From: DAOPXV01 sp964551445 | GTDB lineage: Bacteria > Muiribacteriota > UBA9980 | Reading direction: 5' to 3' | NCBI GenBank assembly: GCA_964551445.1 | Contig: CAZKCG010000023.1 | Span: forward strand, 1-64,000 | DNA length: 64,000 nucleotides | Shown: piece by piece, positions 23,187-32,534 of the stretch | Numbering within the stretch: the stretch's first letter is position 1 | How the letters are laid out: every line of letters starts with the position of its first letter | Position numbers and translations under genes: made by a program | Notes under the pieces: generated by a model | What the model was told of the DNA's origin: nothing | The model's input: the letters and a program-made list of their open reading frames with translations, nothing else | Database searches by the model: none

Positions 23187-26000
23187 ATGACGAAAGTGAA
23201 AAACGACAGAAAAAAGATGTACGCGGATACGGTTGATATGTTCAGCACAGAGATAGCGGGGCTTGAAAAAGCCGGCGACGCGAATTCGATGACGAGGCTT
23301 TTCGAGCTTTTCGGCCATGAGATATGGCAGGTTCGCAAGCTTTCATCTCTCGCGTTCGTAAGGATAAATATCGTCCATCAGAACGCCATGGATTTTTTGA
23401 GCGGCGCGCTTTTAAAGATGAAATTCAAGAGTGAGGACGCGGTGTACTGGGCCATACAGGCCGCGTCAGGTATAAAGACCGGCGCCGCCGGATATCTTAT
23501 GTCCTGGGCCTCTAACGATGACTTTCCGAAAAATTACAGGCCGCACCTTATCAAATCACTTGCCAGAGTAAACGATACGGCTTCCGTTTCATTTCTCATC
23601 GAAGCTCTCGCGGACGAGAACTGGATCGTCAGAAAGGAAGCGGCCGCCGCGCTTATAACCTTCGGGAAAAATATCATTCCTCAGCTTCAAAGCGCTTTCG
23701 CTAACGATAAGATCGAGATCCGCACCTGGATAGCCAGGATCATCGGCCAGATACTCGGGCGCGACGCTTACGCTTTTTTCAAGAACATGCTTCAGGCCGA
23801 GCGCAAGGAAATGAGATATTACGCTATTTCCGCGCTTTCGGAGATCCGCGACCCGCAGGCCACGGCGGCTATCGTTGCAAAGATCGCCGATCCGTCCTGG
23901 CTTATCCGCGTCCAGGTTTCCGACGTGCTCGAAAAGATAGGCGAAGAGGCGCTTCCATATCTGCGCAAGATGCTTCAGGACGGATCCTCCGATGAAAAAT
24001 TTTTATCGATAAAGATAATTCAGAAGATAATGAAGGAAAAGGCTTTCGGAATAATCCGCGACTCTTTGAATTTAGATGATAACGAGTCGAAGATACTATC
24101 GTTATCGGCTCTTTCAGAAACGCAGGAAAGATCGGCAGTGGCGCTTCTGTGCGATTCGCTTACCGACCATAACTACCTGATACAGCGCCACGCGGCGAAT
24201 CTCATGATACAGCTCGGCGAAAAGATATTGCCGGATATCGGCGACGCCTTCAAAAAAACCAGGAACGAGGTCATCAGATACTGGCTCCTCGACGTTTTAA
24301 ACACCTTCGGGACGGAGAGTGCGTTCGATCTGCAGTGCGGCCTCTTCGCGGAAGCGGCCAAGCGCGAAAAGATCCAGATAATGCAGTCGGTCACCGCCGG
24401 AAGCGATATAACCCTTAACCGGCGCAAGGCATATTTATTAATGAGTGCCCTTCTGGATAAAAGCTATTCGGTAAGAAATTCGGCATTCAATCAGGTAGTG
24501 AAATTCGGCCCGCTGAAGGTTAAATTCAGGGACGCGCTGGTAACATTGAACGACATTCTGCTCAAGGTCCAGGAACACGGACTCGAGGACCCGGAAAACG
24601 AGGTCATAATCGAACTTGTCAATTCCAACTCAGTATCGATCGTGGCTTCTCCGAAAGAGGGCGCTGAAACTGGTTCCATCAGGGAGAGTTTCGCATCTTC
24701 AGGCGAGCGCGGCCGTGACGGCGACGAAAGATCCAGGCGCGGTCAGGAAGAGCCGGTTTATGCGGTCCCGTCGGATCTCGCGCTTCTGGAATATCCGGTC
24801 AGCATAGACGAGGTTTTAAGGCGGGCGGTTGAAATGAAGGCTTCCGATATTCATATTTCGGTCGGGTATTCGCCTTCTTTCAGAATGAGCGGCGAGATGG
24901 AATTTCAGCAATATTATCAGACGCTCCAGCCCGGCCATACGCGGTCGCTGGCGTATCAGATATTAAGGCCCGCGGTCAGAGATATGTTCGAACGCTCGAA
25001 GGAACTCGATATTTCTTATGAAATAAGCGATCTGGCGAGATTTCGCGTGAATATGTATATGGACATGTACGGTATCGGAATGGTCTTCCGCGTTATACCG
25101 TTTGAGATATCGGAGCTTGAAGCTCTTGGCGTACCGCCGATCTTGAAAACGCTGGCCGAAAAGGACAAAGGACTTGTTCTGGTCACAGGCCCGACGGGTT
25201 CGGGAAAGTCCACGACGCTTGCCGCGATGATAAATTACATAAACAAGAACAGAAAATCCCATATAATAACGATAGAAGATCCGGTCGAATTCGTTCATAA
25301 ACCGATACTTTCGAAGATAACTCAGCGCGAGGTCAATATTTCGACCCATTCGTTCGCGAGCGCTCTGAGATCGTCTCTGCGCGAAGACCCCGACATAATA
25401 CTCGTCGGCGAAATGCGCGATCTGGAAACGATAGAGCTTGCGATAACGGCCGCTGAAACGGGTCATCTGGTTTTCGGAACCGTCCATACTTCCTCGGCGG
25501 CCAACACGATAGACAGGCTGATCGACGCGTTCCCCGCCGACAAACACGCCCAGGTCCGGATATCTCTGGTTGAGGGGCTTGTGGCAATCGTTGCGCAGAC
25601 GCTTGTGAAGAAAAAGAACGGCGCCGGAAGGGTCGCGGCGTTCGAGATAATGACGATGACCAACGCCATAGGAAATCTCATAAAAGAAGGAAAGACATCC
25701 CAGATCAAAGATTATATGCTGGCCGGAAAACAGTACGGCATGCAGATATTAGACGATTCTCTCGCCGATCTTATGACCCGCGAGGAGATAACTTTCGAGG
25801 AAGCGGTTTCCGCCTCATATAACAAGGACGACTTTAAAAAGCGCTATGGCGGAAATCAGCCGGCGGCTTCGGGGCCGGGAGGAAAACCGGGTTTCAAGGA
25901 CCCTATGAATGGCATGCAGCAGGGCGGCAATGACGCTCTTTTCGGATTAAAGTCAAAGGGCGGAGCGGTTCCTCCCGTTAAACCGCCGGTCAGAAAATAG
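23187..26000 (+). CDS. HEAT-repeat/PilT fusion ATPase
   Basis: A 937-residue protein. Residues 1-480 are tandem helical HEAT-type repeats (for example ADENWIVRKEAAAALITFG, IADPSWLIRVQVSDVLEKIG, LTDHNYLIQRHAANLMIQLG). A charged linker follows (about 490-525), then a complete PilT retraction ATPase (about 525-880): KASDIHISVG, Walker A GPTGSGKST (668-676), Walker B region DPDIILVGEMRD, HTSSAANTIDRLIDAFP, and TNAIGNLIKEGKTSQI in place of the AIRxLIRE motif. The tail is Gly/Pro-rich. PilT powers pilus retraction and twitching; normal PilT is about 350 residues, so the repeats are an added module, probably a docking platform. Confidence 0.92.
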   Translation: MTKVKNDRKKMYADTVDMFSTEIAGLEKAGDANSMTRLFELFGHEIWQVRKLSSLAFVRINIVHQNAMDFLSGALLKMKFKSEDAVYWAIQAASGIKTGAAGYLMSWASNDDFPKNYRPHLIKSLARVNDTASVSFLIEALADENWIVRKEAAAALITFGKNIIPQLQSAFANDKIEIRTWIARIIGQILGRDAYAFFKNMLQAERKEMRYYAISALSEIRDPQATAAIVAKIADPSWLIRVQVSDVLEKIGEEALPYLRKMLQDGSSDEKFLSIKIIQKIMKEKAFGIIRDSLNLDDNESKILSLSALSETQERSAVALLCDSLTDHNYLIQRHAANLMIQLGEKILPDIGDAFKKTRNEVIRYWLLDVLNTFGTESAFDLQCGLFAEAAKREKIQIMQSVTAGSDITLNRRKAYLLMSALLDKSYSVRNSAFNQVVKFGPLKVKFRDALVTLNDILLKVQEHGLEDPENEVIIELVNSNSVSIVASPKEGAETGSIRESFASSGERGRDGDERSRRGQEEPVYAVPSDLALLEYPVSIDEVLRRAVEMKASDIHISVGYSPSFRMSGEMEFQQYYQTLQPGHTRSLAYQILRPAVRDMFERSKELDISYEISDLARFRVNMYMDMYGIGMVFRVIPFEISELEALGVPPILKTLAEKDKGLVLVTGPTGSGKSTTLAAMINYINKNRKSHIITIEDPVEFVHKPILSKITQREVNISTHSFASALRSSLREDPDIILVGEMRDLETIELAITAAETGHLVFGTVHTSSAANTIDRLIDAFPADKHAQVRISLVEGLVAIVAQTLVKKKNGAGRVAAFEIMTMTNAIGNLIKEGKTSQIKDYMLAGKQYGMQILDDSLADLMTREEITFEEAVSASYNKDDFKKRYGGNQPAASGPGGKPGFKDPMNGMQQGGNDALFGLKSKGGAVPPVKPPVRK

Positions 26001-26113
26001 GCGCCATTGGGAAATAGCGTGAATGTGTATCATGCGGAAATTTTGTTCAGATGTATTTTTAGTATATATAACCAGATAACTTTATAACTTTATTTATTCG
26101 GGAGTGATTGTTT

Positions 26114-26746
26114 ATGTTCTCAGAATTAAAGATCAAGGAATTTTTTGAAAAAGTGGCGAGTTCCGATCCTACGCCCGGCGGCGGATCGGTTGCGGCGATG
26201 AACGTGGCCGCGGGATGCGCGTGCGCGCTTTTAATGGCTAACGTTACGCTCGGCAAGGAAAAATTCGCGTCGGTTCAAAATGATATACAAAAGATCATTC
26301 TTGAACTTTCAGAGATAAAAAAAGAGGCGCTGTCGCTTATGGACCGCGACAAAGAGGCTTATGACTCCGTCGTTGCCGCTTTTAAAATGAAAAAGGACAC
26401 CGAACCCGAAAAAGAGATAAGGAAAAAAGCGATATTCGAGGCGACCGTTAGATCGACCGAGGTCCCGATAAAGATAGCCGAAACCGCCCTGAAAAGTTCG
26501 GTCATAATAAACAGGCTCGTTGAGATCGGCAACAAAAAAGCCGTATCCGATTCGATAACGGGGCTTTTTAACGCTTACGCCGGGGCCATCAGCTCCATCG
26601 CCGTGGCTAAATTGAATCTTTCAGGATCGTGGGATAACCCCGAAGTGAAGTCGAATTTCATATCGAAAGTGAAGGTCCTCGAAATGGACATCGAGAACGG
26701 CCACGAAGCTATCAAAAAGGTAATGCTGGCCAACCTTCAGTCTTAA
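26114..26746 (+). CDS. fchA: Cyclodeaminase/cyclohydrolase (FTCD_C) family protein
   Basis: A 210-residue protein. SSDPTPGGGSVAAMNVAAGCACALLMANVTLGKEKF near the N-terminus is the hallmark of the FTCD C-terminal (formimidoyl-THF cyclodeaminase / methenyl-THF cyclohydrolase) fold. The rest is helical, with MDRDKEAYDSVVAAFKM. It acts in one-carbon folate metabolism in the cytoplasm. The ATG at 26114 has GGGAGTG at 7 bases; a TTG two codons earlier is rejected. It is a separate unit from the pilT gene (113-base gap). Confidence 0.88.
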   Translation: MFSELKIKEFFEKVASSDPTPGGGSVAAMNVAAGCACALLMANVTLGKEKFASVQNDIQKIILELSEIKKEALSLMDRDKEAYDSVVAAFKMKKDTEPEKEIRKKAIFEATVRSTEVPIKIAETALKSSVIINRLVEIGNKKAVSDSITGLFNAYAGAISSIAVAKLNLSGSWDNPEVKSNFISKVKVLEMDIENGHEAIKKVMLANLQS

Positions 26747-26799
26747 GAAACGGCGGCGGATGATCCGATATATTTTAAATAAGGCTTGGTGTTAATAAA

Positions 26800-27696
26800 A
26801 TGATATACAGCATGACGGGATTTGCGAAAGTATCCAGAAATATCAACGGATATGAACACACATTCGAAATAAAGACACTTAATCATAAATACGTGGATAT
26901 AAAACTCGCGCTTGACAGGGTTCTTGACGCCTGCGAACACGAAATTTCGGAATACTTGAGAAGCGAGATAAAGCGCGGAAGCGTAAGGGCCGTTTACACG
27001 ATAAAACATGGCGGGGCCAGCGCTTTGAAATCAAAGCTTTTCGACGTGGATATCGACGCGGCAAAGTCGTATCACGACGCTTATCTTAAGGTCTCGAAGA
27101 TACTCAACATGAATTACATACCCGACGTGAGCGTCATTATGCGCCACAGCGGCGTTTTAAACCCGGTCGAGGACGATAATTTCGAGGATATGGAAAGCGT
27201 TATGGGCGTCGTCGCCGACGGGGTGCGCGAACTCGATAAATTCAGGACCGGGGAAGGAAAGCGTCTCGCCAAATTTATTTCCGACAGGCTGAAACTTTTG
27301 AAGAAATTCATCCAGGACATAGCGGGCCTCGCCAAAGGCGTAAAGGAAGTATATTTCAATAAGATGGTAGAGCGCATAGCCGATTTCCGCAAGAAGACGA
27401 ATATCGATATCGACGATTCGAGGATACTTCAGGAAGTGGCCGTCATGGCCGACCGCGCCGACATATCGGAAGAGATCGAACGCTTCGGTTCGCACATAAA
27501 ATACTTCGAGAAACTTCTCAAGGGCGATGAAAAGGACGCTATCGCCGGGCGCAAGATGGACTTTTTATGCCAGGAGCTTTTCCGCGAGATAACTACGATA
27601 TCGAATAAAACGAGCCTGACGGATATAACGAGAGTGGCCATAGAGGCCAAGTCGGAGATCGAAAAGATCAGGGAACAGGTACAGAACATTCAGTAA
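26800..27696 (+). CDS. yicC: YicC family endoribonuclease
   Basis: A 298-residue protein. The N-terminus MIYSMTGFAKVSRNINGY matches the family start (M-I-x-S-M-T-G-F). The middle is helical (FRTGEGKRLAKFISDRL). The DUF1732 C-terminal end has EEIERFGSHIKYF and GRKMDFLCQELFREITTISNKTS. YicC proteins cut RNA and affect stationary-phase physiology. The gene is followed by remA and gmk, the conserved neighbourhood in Firmicutes and many other phyla. Confidence 0.96.
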   Translation: MIYSMTGFAKVSRNINGYEHTFEIKTLNHKYVDIKLALDRVLDACEHEISEYLRSEIKRGSVRAVYTIKHGGASALKSKLFDVDIDAAKSYHDAYLKVSKILNMNYIPDVSVIMRHSGVLNPVEDDNFEDMESVMGVVADGVRELDKFRTGEGKRLAKFISDRLKLLKKFIQDIAGLAKGVKEVYFNKMVERIADFRKKTNIDIDDSRILQEVAVMADRADISEEIERFGSHIKYFEKLLKGDEKDAIAGRKMDFLCQELFREITTISNKTSLTDITRVAIEAKSEIEKIREQVQNIQ

Positions 27697-27717
27697 AACA
27701 TATATTCGGAGGGATTG

Positions 27718-28029
27718 ATGGAAAACATAAAATTATTGAACGTCGGCTTCGGCAATATCGTTCTGGCTAACAGGATCATAGCGATAGTCAGCCCGGATTC
27801 GGCGCCGATGAAAAGGCTCAAGGAGGACGCGCGCGAACGCGGAATGCTTATCGACGCTACATACGGAAGGCGCACGCGTTCCATAATAATAACGGATTCG
27901 AACCACGTGGTCCTCTCGGCCGTTCAGCCGGAAACCTCGGCCGGAAGGCTTCTCGACAAGGAACTCAAGTTCGGCGGCGAAGCCGGCGTTGAAGCGGAGG
28001 CCGAGGAAGAGGAAGCTTCGGAAGAATAA
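27718..28029 (+). CDS. remA: RemA family (DUF370) regulatory protein
   Basis: A 103-residue protein: KLLNVGFGNIVLANRIIAIVSPDSAPMKRL, then TYGRRTRSIIITDSNHVVLSA. RemA of Bacillus binds DNA and activates matrix and osmoprotection genes; in other phyla its targets are unknown. The last 20 residues are an acidic tail (EAEAEEEEASEE), an addition to the usual core of about 85 residues. GGAGG is five bases before the ATG at 27718. The position between yicC and gmk is the standard one. Confidence 0.93.
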   Translation: MENIKLLNVGFGNIVLANRIIAIVSPDSAPMKRLKEDARERGMLIDATYGRRTRSIIITDSNHVVLSAVQPETSAGRLLDKELKFGGEAGVEAEAEEEEASEE

Positions 28030-28071
28030 TTAAAATAAGAAAGTGAGGCGCCGTTCCTACGGCGGTTTGCC

Positions 28072-28647
28072 ATGAGCCATATATTTGTAATATCGGGCCC
28101 TTCGGGGGTCGGAAAAAGTTCCATTGCGCAGGCGATACTGGAAAAATATACCGGCCGGATAACTTATTCCATATCAATGACCACGCGCGGGATACGCCAT
28201 GGCGAAGAGGACGGCCGCGAATATATCTTCACGACCGTCGCTGATTTCGAACGGCGTATCGCGGAAGACGCGTTCATCGAGCACGCCAAAGTGCATGACA
28301 ACTACTACGGAACGCTTAAATCTCAGATCGACGACGCTTTTAAGAGCGGGCTCGCCATACTTTTAGACGTCGATACCAAAGGCGCTCTTAACATAAAAAG
28401 CAAATATCCGGAGGCGGTGCTTATGTTCATAGTTCCGCCCTGCATAGAAGAACTTAAAAGGCGCCTTTTCAAAAGGCATACGGACGCGCCCGAGGTCATC
28501 GAACGCCGCATTAATAACGCCATAGCAGAGATAGAAAAGTCCACTCAATATGACTACGTGGTTAAAAACGAGGAACTCGAGCAGGCCATATCGGAATGCT
28601 CGCAGATAATGGAAAAACATTTTCCTTTCGTCGAGAGACCGGCTTAG
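28072..28647 (+). CDS. gmk: Guanylate kinase
   Basis: Phosphorylates GMP to GDP. The P-loop is ISGPSGVGKSS (about residues 6-16). The GMP-binding residues lie in SMTTRGIRHGEEDGREYIF, and the lid in FKRHTDAPEVIERR. At 191 residues it has standard length. The stop codon is followed directly by the ATG of priA. The ribosome binding site is weak, so coupling to remA translation is possible. Confidence 0.97.
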   Translation: MSHIFVISGPSGVGKSSIAQAILEKYTGRITYSISMTTRGIRHGEEDGREYIFTTVADFERRIAEDAFIEHAKVHDNYYGTLKSQIDDAFKSGLAILLDVDTKGALNIKSKYPEAVLMFIVPPCIEELKRRLFKRHTDAPEVIERRINNAIAEIEKSTQYDYVVKNEELEQAISECSQIMEKHFPFVERPA

Positions 28648-30900
28648 ATGTATTGCAAGGTAGCGCTTCCTATTCCGTCGGAACAGCTTTATACATATTC
28701 CGTGCCCGAAAAATTTTCGGGCATGGTTTCCCGCGGCCAGCTCGTCTACGTCAATTTAAAGAATCAGAACGAACCGGTCGCGGCTTACGTTATAAGCGCG
28801 GGCGAGGAATGCGACATAGATCCTTCGCTCGTCCGGCCGCTGCATGACGTGTTCGATTCGGAGCCGGTCCCGGAAGAACTCATGGCCCTGGCCGAAAAAG
28901 TGTCCGCGCGTTATTTCTGTTCGATGGGAAACGCTCTTGAGCTCGTGTTTCAGCCTACTCTGGCTTTTTCAGCCGTCGAGGTCGAAAAATATTATGATTT
29001 CAACAGAAAATTGGACGTTTTCAAGGTTTTCGGCGACGGCGGGATATCGAAGATCGAACGGCTTATAATTCAATTCTTATATAATTCCGGGGCTCAGACA
29101 AAGAAGGATATAGAGAAAACGCTTCTTCTCGATTATACCGTTTCTAAAAATAATATCGCGAAACTGGCCGCGTCCGGGGTGATCGCGTCGTCATTCAATA
29201 AAAAGAGTTTCGATTACGGCGGCGCGGCGACCTTCAATTATGAGCTGGCCGACAGCCGTGAGATAATTTATACGGACGAACAGAAAGCGGCCATAATAAA
29301 GATAACCGAAAATATATTAAAAAAAGAATATTCAGAGAACTTATTGTTCGGCGTCACCGGCTCCGGAAAGACCGAAGTATATATTGAAATACTGAAATTG
29401 TGCGTTTCACGCGGGCTGTGCGCTATCGTTCTGGTGCCCGAAATAGCTCTTACGGAACATTTGAAACACCGGTTTTTAAAGGCGTTCCCCGAAGGCCTCG
29501 CCGTGTGGCACTCTCTCGTTAAAAAAGAAGATAAACAAAAGATATACGCCAATATCGCCCGCGGCGAGATAAAGATATTGCTCGGCGCGAGATCCGCCAT
29601 ATTCGCTCCGTTTGCCGACCTCGGCTGCATAATAATCGACGAGGAGCACGATTCGTCGTATAAACAGGAATCCGGAATATACTACGATACGCGCGAGATA
29701 GCCAGAATGAGAATGGAACTTGCTAACGGCGCTCTCGTTATGGGTTCGGCCACGCCTTCGATCGAAAGTTATTATCCGCTCGAGAACGGAAGGCGGCCGG
29801 GAAGCGTGATAAGGATCGAAAAACGCGTCGAGAACAGGCCGATGCCCAGATGCCACATAGTAGATATGGGGCTGGAGTTTTCCGAGAACAAGAACAAGTC
29901 CATGTTCTCGCTCCTGCTCGAAGAAAAGATAACCGACAGGCTCGAACGCAGGCAGCAGGTCCTGCTGTTTCTCAACAGGCGCGGCCACAGCACCTTCGTT
30001 CTCTGCAGATCGTGCGGGCTGGTCATAAAGTGCGACGACTGCGCCGTTTCGATGACATACCACTCCGAGCCGCCCCGGCTCTTATGTCATTACTGCAATA
30101 AGATCCGCGAAGTGCCGATGCTCTGTCCTTCATGCCAGAGCCATTATATAAGGTTTTTCGGCGTCGGGACGGAAAAGGTGGAAGAGGAGTTCCGGCGGAA
30201 GTTCCCGGAAGCGCGCGTCGCGCGCCTTGATTCGGACGTTCTGACGAACAAGAGCATAAGCGCTAAAATTTTTGACGACTTTTTGAAAAAGAAGATAGAC
30301 GTTTTGATAGGCACTCAGATGATAGCCAAGGGCCTTGATTTTCATAACATCACGCTCGTCGGGATAATCTCCGCCGACACCGCTCTTAATATGCCCGATA
30401 TGTTCGCGTCGGAAAAGACGTTTCAGGTCTTGTGCCAGGTCATAGGGCGCACCGGCCGCGGCGTCGATGAGGGCGAATGCGTCATCCAGACCTATAACGC
30501 CGATAATTACGCCATTACTTCAGCCGCCGTAAGCGATTTCAAGTCGTTTTACGCGAATGAAATAGAGGTCAGGAGATCGCTTGAATATCCGCCTTTCCGT
30601 GAAATGATAAAGATATCGTTTGAACACGCACAGGAAACGCTCGCTTTCGAGACCGCGAAAAAATTCGCGGCCGAGGTAGCGGCGGCGGCCGGCGATCCCG
30701 GTTTGATACGGATGCTCGGCCCGGCGCCGGCTCTCATCGCGCGCCGCCAGAATGTGTACAGGTTCAACGCCTTCATTTTTACCGACTCTGCAACCGTCAG
30801 AATCGGCCCCGTTTCAGAAATATTGAAAAAATATAGTTTTACAAATAAACGCCAATATGTTAAAATAAGCGTCGATGTTTCGCCGAACAATACCTACTGA
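28648..30900 (+). CDS. priA: Primosomal protein N' (replication restart helicase PriA)
   Basis: A 3'-5' helicase that reloads the replisome at stalled forks. The 750 residues comprise an N-terminal 3'-DNA-binding domain (YTYSVPEKF, GQLVYVNLKNQ), a Walker A in GVTGSGKTE (from residue 235), a Walker B IIDEEHDSSYK, ATPSIESYY, and a zinc module with four C-x2-C pairs (CRSCG, CDDC, CHYC, CPSC). GTQMIAKGLDF and QVIGRTGRG are helicase motifs V and VI. It begins at the base after the gmk stop codon, so it is coupled to gmk. The coaBC and rpoZ genes often found between gmk and priA are absent here. Confidence 0.97.
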   Translation: MYCKVALPIPSEQLYTYSVPEKFSGMVSRGQLVYVNLKNQNEPVAAYVISAGEECDIDPSLVRPLHDVFDSEPVPEELMALAEKVSARYFCSMGNALELVFQPTLAFSAVEVEKYYDFNRKLDVFKVFGDGGISKIERLIIQFLYNSGAQTKKDIEKTLLLDYTVSKNNIAKLAASGVIASSFNKKSFDYGGAATFNYELADSREIIYTDEQKAAIIKITENILKKEYSENLLFGVTGSGKTEVYIEILKLCVSRGLCAIVLVPEIALTEHLKHRFLKAFPEGLAVWHSLVKKEDKQKIYANIARGEIKILLGARSAIFAPFADLGCIIIDEEHDSSYKQESGIYYDTREIARMRMELANGALVMGSATPSIESYYPLENGRRPGSVIRIEKRVENRPMPRCHIVDMGLEFSENKNKSMFSLLLEEKITDRLERRQQVLLFLNRRGHSTFVLCRSCGLVIKCDDCAVSMTYHSEPPRLLCHYCNKIREVPMLCPSCQSHYIRFFGVGTEKVEEEFRRKFPEARVARLDSDVLTNKSISAKIFDDFLKKKIDVLIGTQMIAKGLDFHNITLVGIISADTALNMPDMFASEKTFQVLCQVIGRTGRGVDEGECVIQTYNADNYAITSAAVSDFKSFYANEIEVRRSLEYPPFREMIKISFEHAQETLAFETAKKFAAEVAAAAGDPGLIRMLGPAPALIARRQNVYRFNAFIFTDSATVRIGPVSEILKKYSFTNKRQYVKISVDVSPNNTY

Positions 30901-30942
30901 TAACGGCCGAAAAACTTAATGAAGAGGTAGATTTTTAAAGGT

Positions 30943-31446
30943 ATGACTATTCTTCCTATTTTTTTATGCAACAACGAAGTTCTCCGTGAAAAGGCGGCCC
31001 CGTGCCAGAAGCCTTATTCTAAATACGCGGCCCTCGCGGAAAACATGATACAGACAATGTATAAGGCTCCCGGAATAGGCCTTGCGGCGCCGCAGATCGG
31101 CATGCCGCTCCGAATGTTCGTTTACGACTCGGGTGCGGGCAGCGTGGTGCTTATAAACCCTGAAATAATATCTTGTTCCGAGGAAACCTCCGAATACGAG
31201 GAAGGCTGTCTTTCCGTTCCGGATATAAACGCGAACGTGGTGCGCCCCTCATCGATAAAATTCCGCGCTTTCGACCTCGAAGGTTACCGCGTCGAGCGCG
31301 AGGCTCACGAACTTGAGGCGCGAGTCATTCAGCACGAATTCGATCATCTCGAAGGAATTCTTTTTATCGACCGTGTTTCCGAAAAAGACCGCAAGATCGT
31401 CGTTGAAAAACTCAAGAAAATGGGCTTCAAGGGAAAGGTCGCATAA
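30943..31446 (+). CDS. def: Peptide deformylase
   Basis: Removes the formyl group from nascent proteins; a metal enzyme. Motif 1 is GIGLAAPQIG (about residues 45-54), motif 2 is EEGCLSVPD and motif 3 is QHEFDHLEGILF with the two His metal ligands. At 167 residues it has usual length. It lies 6 bases before fmt, which adds the formyl group, so the two are co-translated. Confidence 0.97.
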   Translation: MTILPIFLCNNEVLREKAAPCQKPYSKYAALAENMIQTMYKAPGIGLAAPQIGMPLRMFVYDSGAGSVVLINPEIISCSEETSEYEEGCLSVPDINANVVRPSSIKFRAFDLEGYRVEREAHELEARVIQHEFDHLEGILFIDRVSEKDRKIVVEKLKKMGFKGKVA

Positions 31447-31452
31447 CTTTTT

Positions 31453-32391
31453 ATGAATATTCTTTTTATGGGCACCCCCGATTTTTCAGTGCCGTCGTTA
31501 AAAGCTCTCGCTGGTATGTCCGGCCATAAGATCGTCGGCGTGGTTACTACGCCCGATCAGCCCGTCGGCCGTTCGCTTAAAATGACGCCGCCGCCGGTAA
31601 AAGCCTGCGCGGTGGAACTCGGCATCCCCGTATTTCAGCCTGAAAAATTAAACACGGCCGAAAATCTCGAACTTTTTAAAGGCCTCGGCGCGGATCTTCT
31701 GGCCGTCGTCGCTTACGGAAAGATAATCGGCGACCGGCTTCTGGCTTTGTATCCGCGGAAAATAATCAACGTCCATCCTTCGCTTCTTCCTAAATACAGG
31801 GGCGTCGCGCCATATCAGTGGGCCCTCATAAACGGCGAAAAAAACACCGGCGTGACCATAATGTATATAGCGAAAGAGCTTGACGCCGGCGATATCATTC
31901 TTCAAAAAGAGATCGCGGTCAAAGATTCCGACAACGCGAGCACGCTGCACGATTCACTGGCCGCGATGGGCGCGGAAATGCTGGCTGAGACCGTTTCTCT
32001 TATCGAACGCGGTGAAGCTTCGGGCGCGCCTCAAGATCACGCGGAAGCCACCTACTATAAAAAGATCGAAAAAAGCATGGGGCATATCGACTGGAAATTG
32101 GACGCTGAAAAGATAAAAGATCTGGTCCGCGGCCTCTGCCCGTGGCCTTCCACTTATTGTTTCCATAACGGAAACCTCATAAAGATACACGAAGCCCGCC
32201 TCGCGCCCGCGTCGTCATCTTCGACGGTTCCCGGGACCGTCATCGAAGCGTCTGAAAAAGGCGGCCTTATAGTGGCCTGCGGGAACGGTGCCCTGTCAAT
32301 AAAGAAGCTGCAGCTGGCGTCGAAAAGTTCCCAGAGCCACGACACTTTTTTACGCGGTTATAAAATTTCTTCAGGCGATATGTTAAACTAA
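31453..32391 (+). CDS. fmt: Methionyl-tRNA formyltransferase
   Basis: Formylates initiator Met-tRNA using 10-formyl-THF. The N-terminus is NILFMGTPDFSVPSLKAL. The folate site is in INVHPSLLPKYRGVAPYQWALINGEKNTGVTIM with the catalytic Asn/His. The C-terminal OB-like domain is from about residue 205. Standard length at 312 residues. It follows def by six bases; rsmB starts 143 bases later after a gap with no clear promoter or terminator. Confidence 0.97.
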   Translation: MNILFMGTPDFSVPSLKALAGMSGHKIVGVVTTPDQPVGRSLKMTPPPVKACAVELGIPVFQPEKLNTAENLELFKGLGADLLAVVAYGKIIGDRLLALYPRKIINVHPSLLPKYRGVAPYQWALINGEKNTGVTIMYIAKELDAGDIILQKEIAVKDSDNASTLHDSLAAMGAEMLAETVSLIERGEASGAPQDHAEATYYKKIEKSMGHIDWKLDAEKIKDLVRGLCPWPSTYCFHNGNLIKIHEARLAPASSSSTVPGTVIEASEKGGLIVACGNGALSIKKLQLASKSSQSHDTFLRGYKISSGDMLN

Positions 32392-32534
32392 TTCTGATTT
32401 TATCCGATAAAACGAATTATACCAGTTAGTATTTTATGGGCCGTTCTGTTGACGCGCTGATTCGGCGCTCACGGACGGGCGGTTTTATACTATTGTTATA
32501 ACAGTGAACGTTTAAAACGGGGTTGATTTAATTT

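Noticed and set aside
32505..32516. TGAACGTTT upstream of rsmB, like half of the pump operator
   Set aside because: Only one arm is present, with no inverted partner at the right distance.
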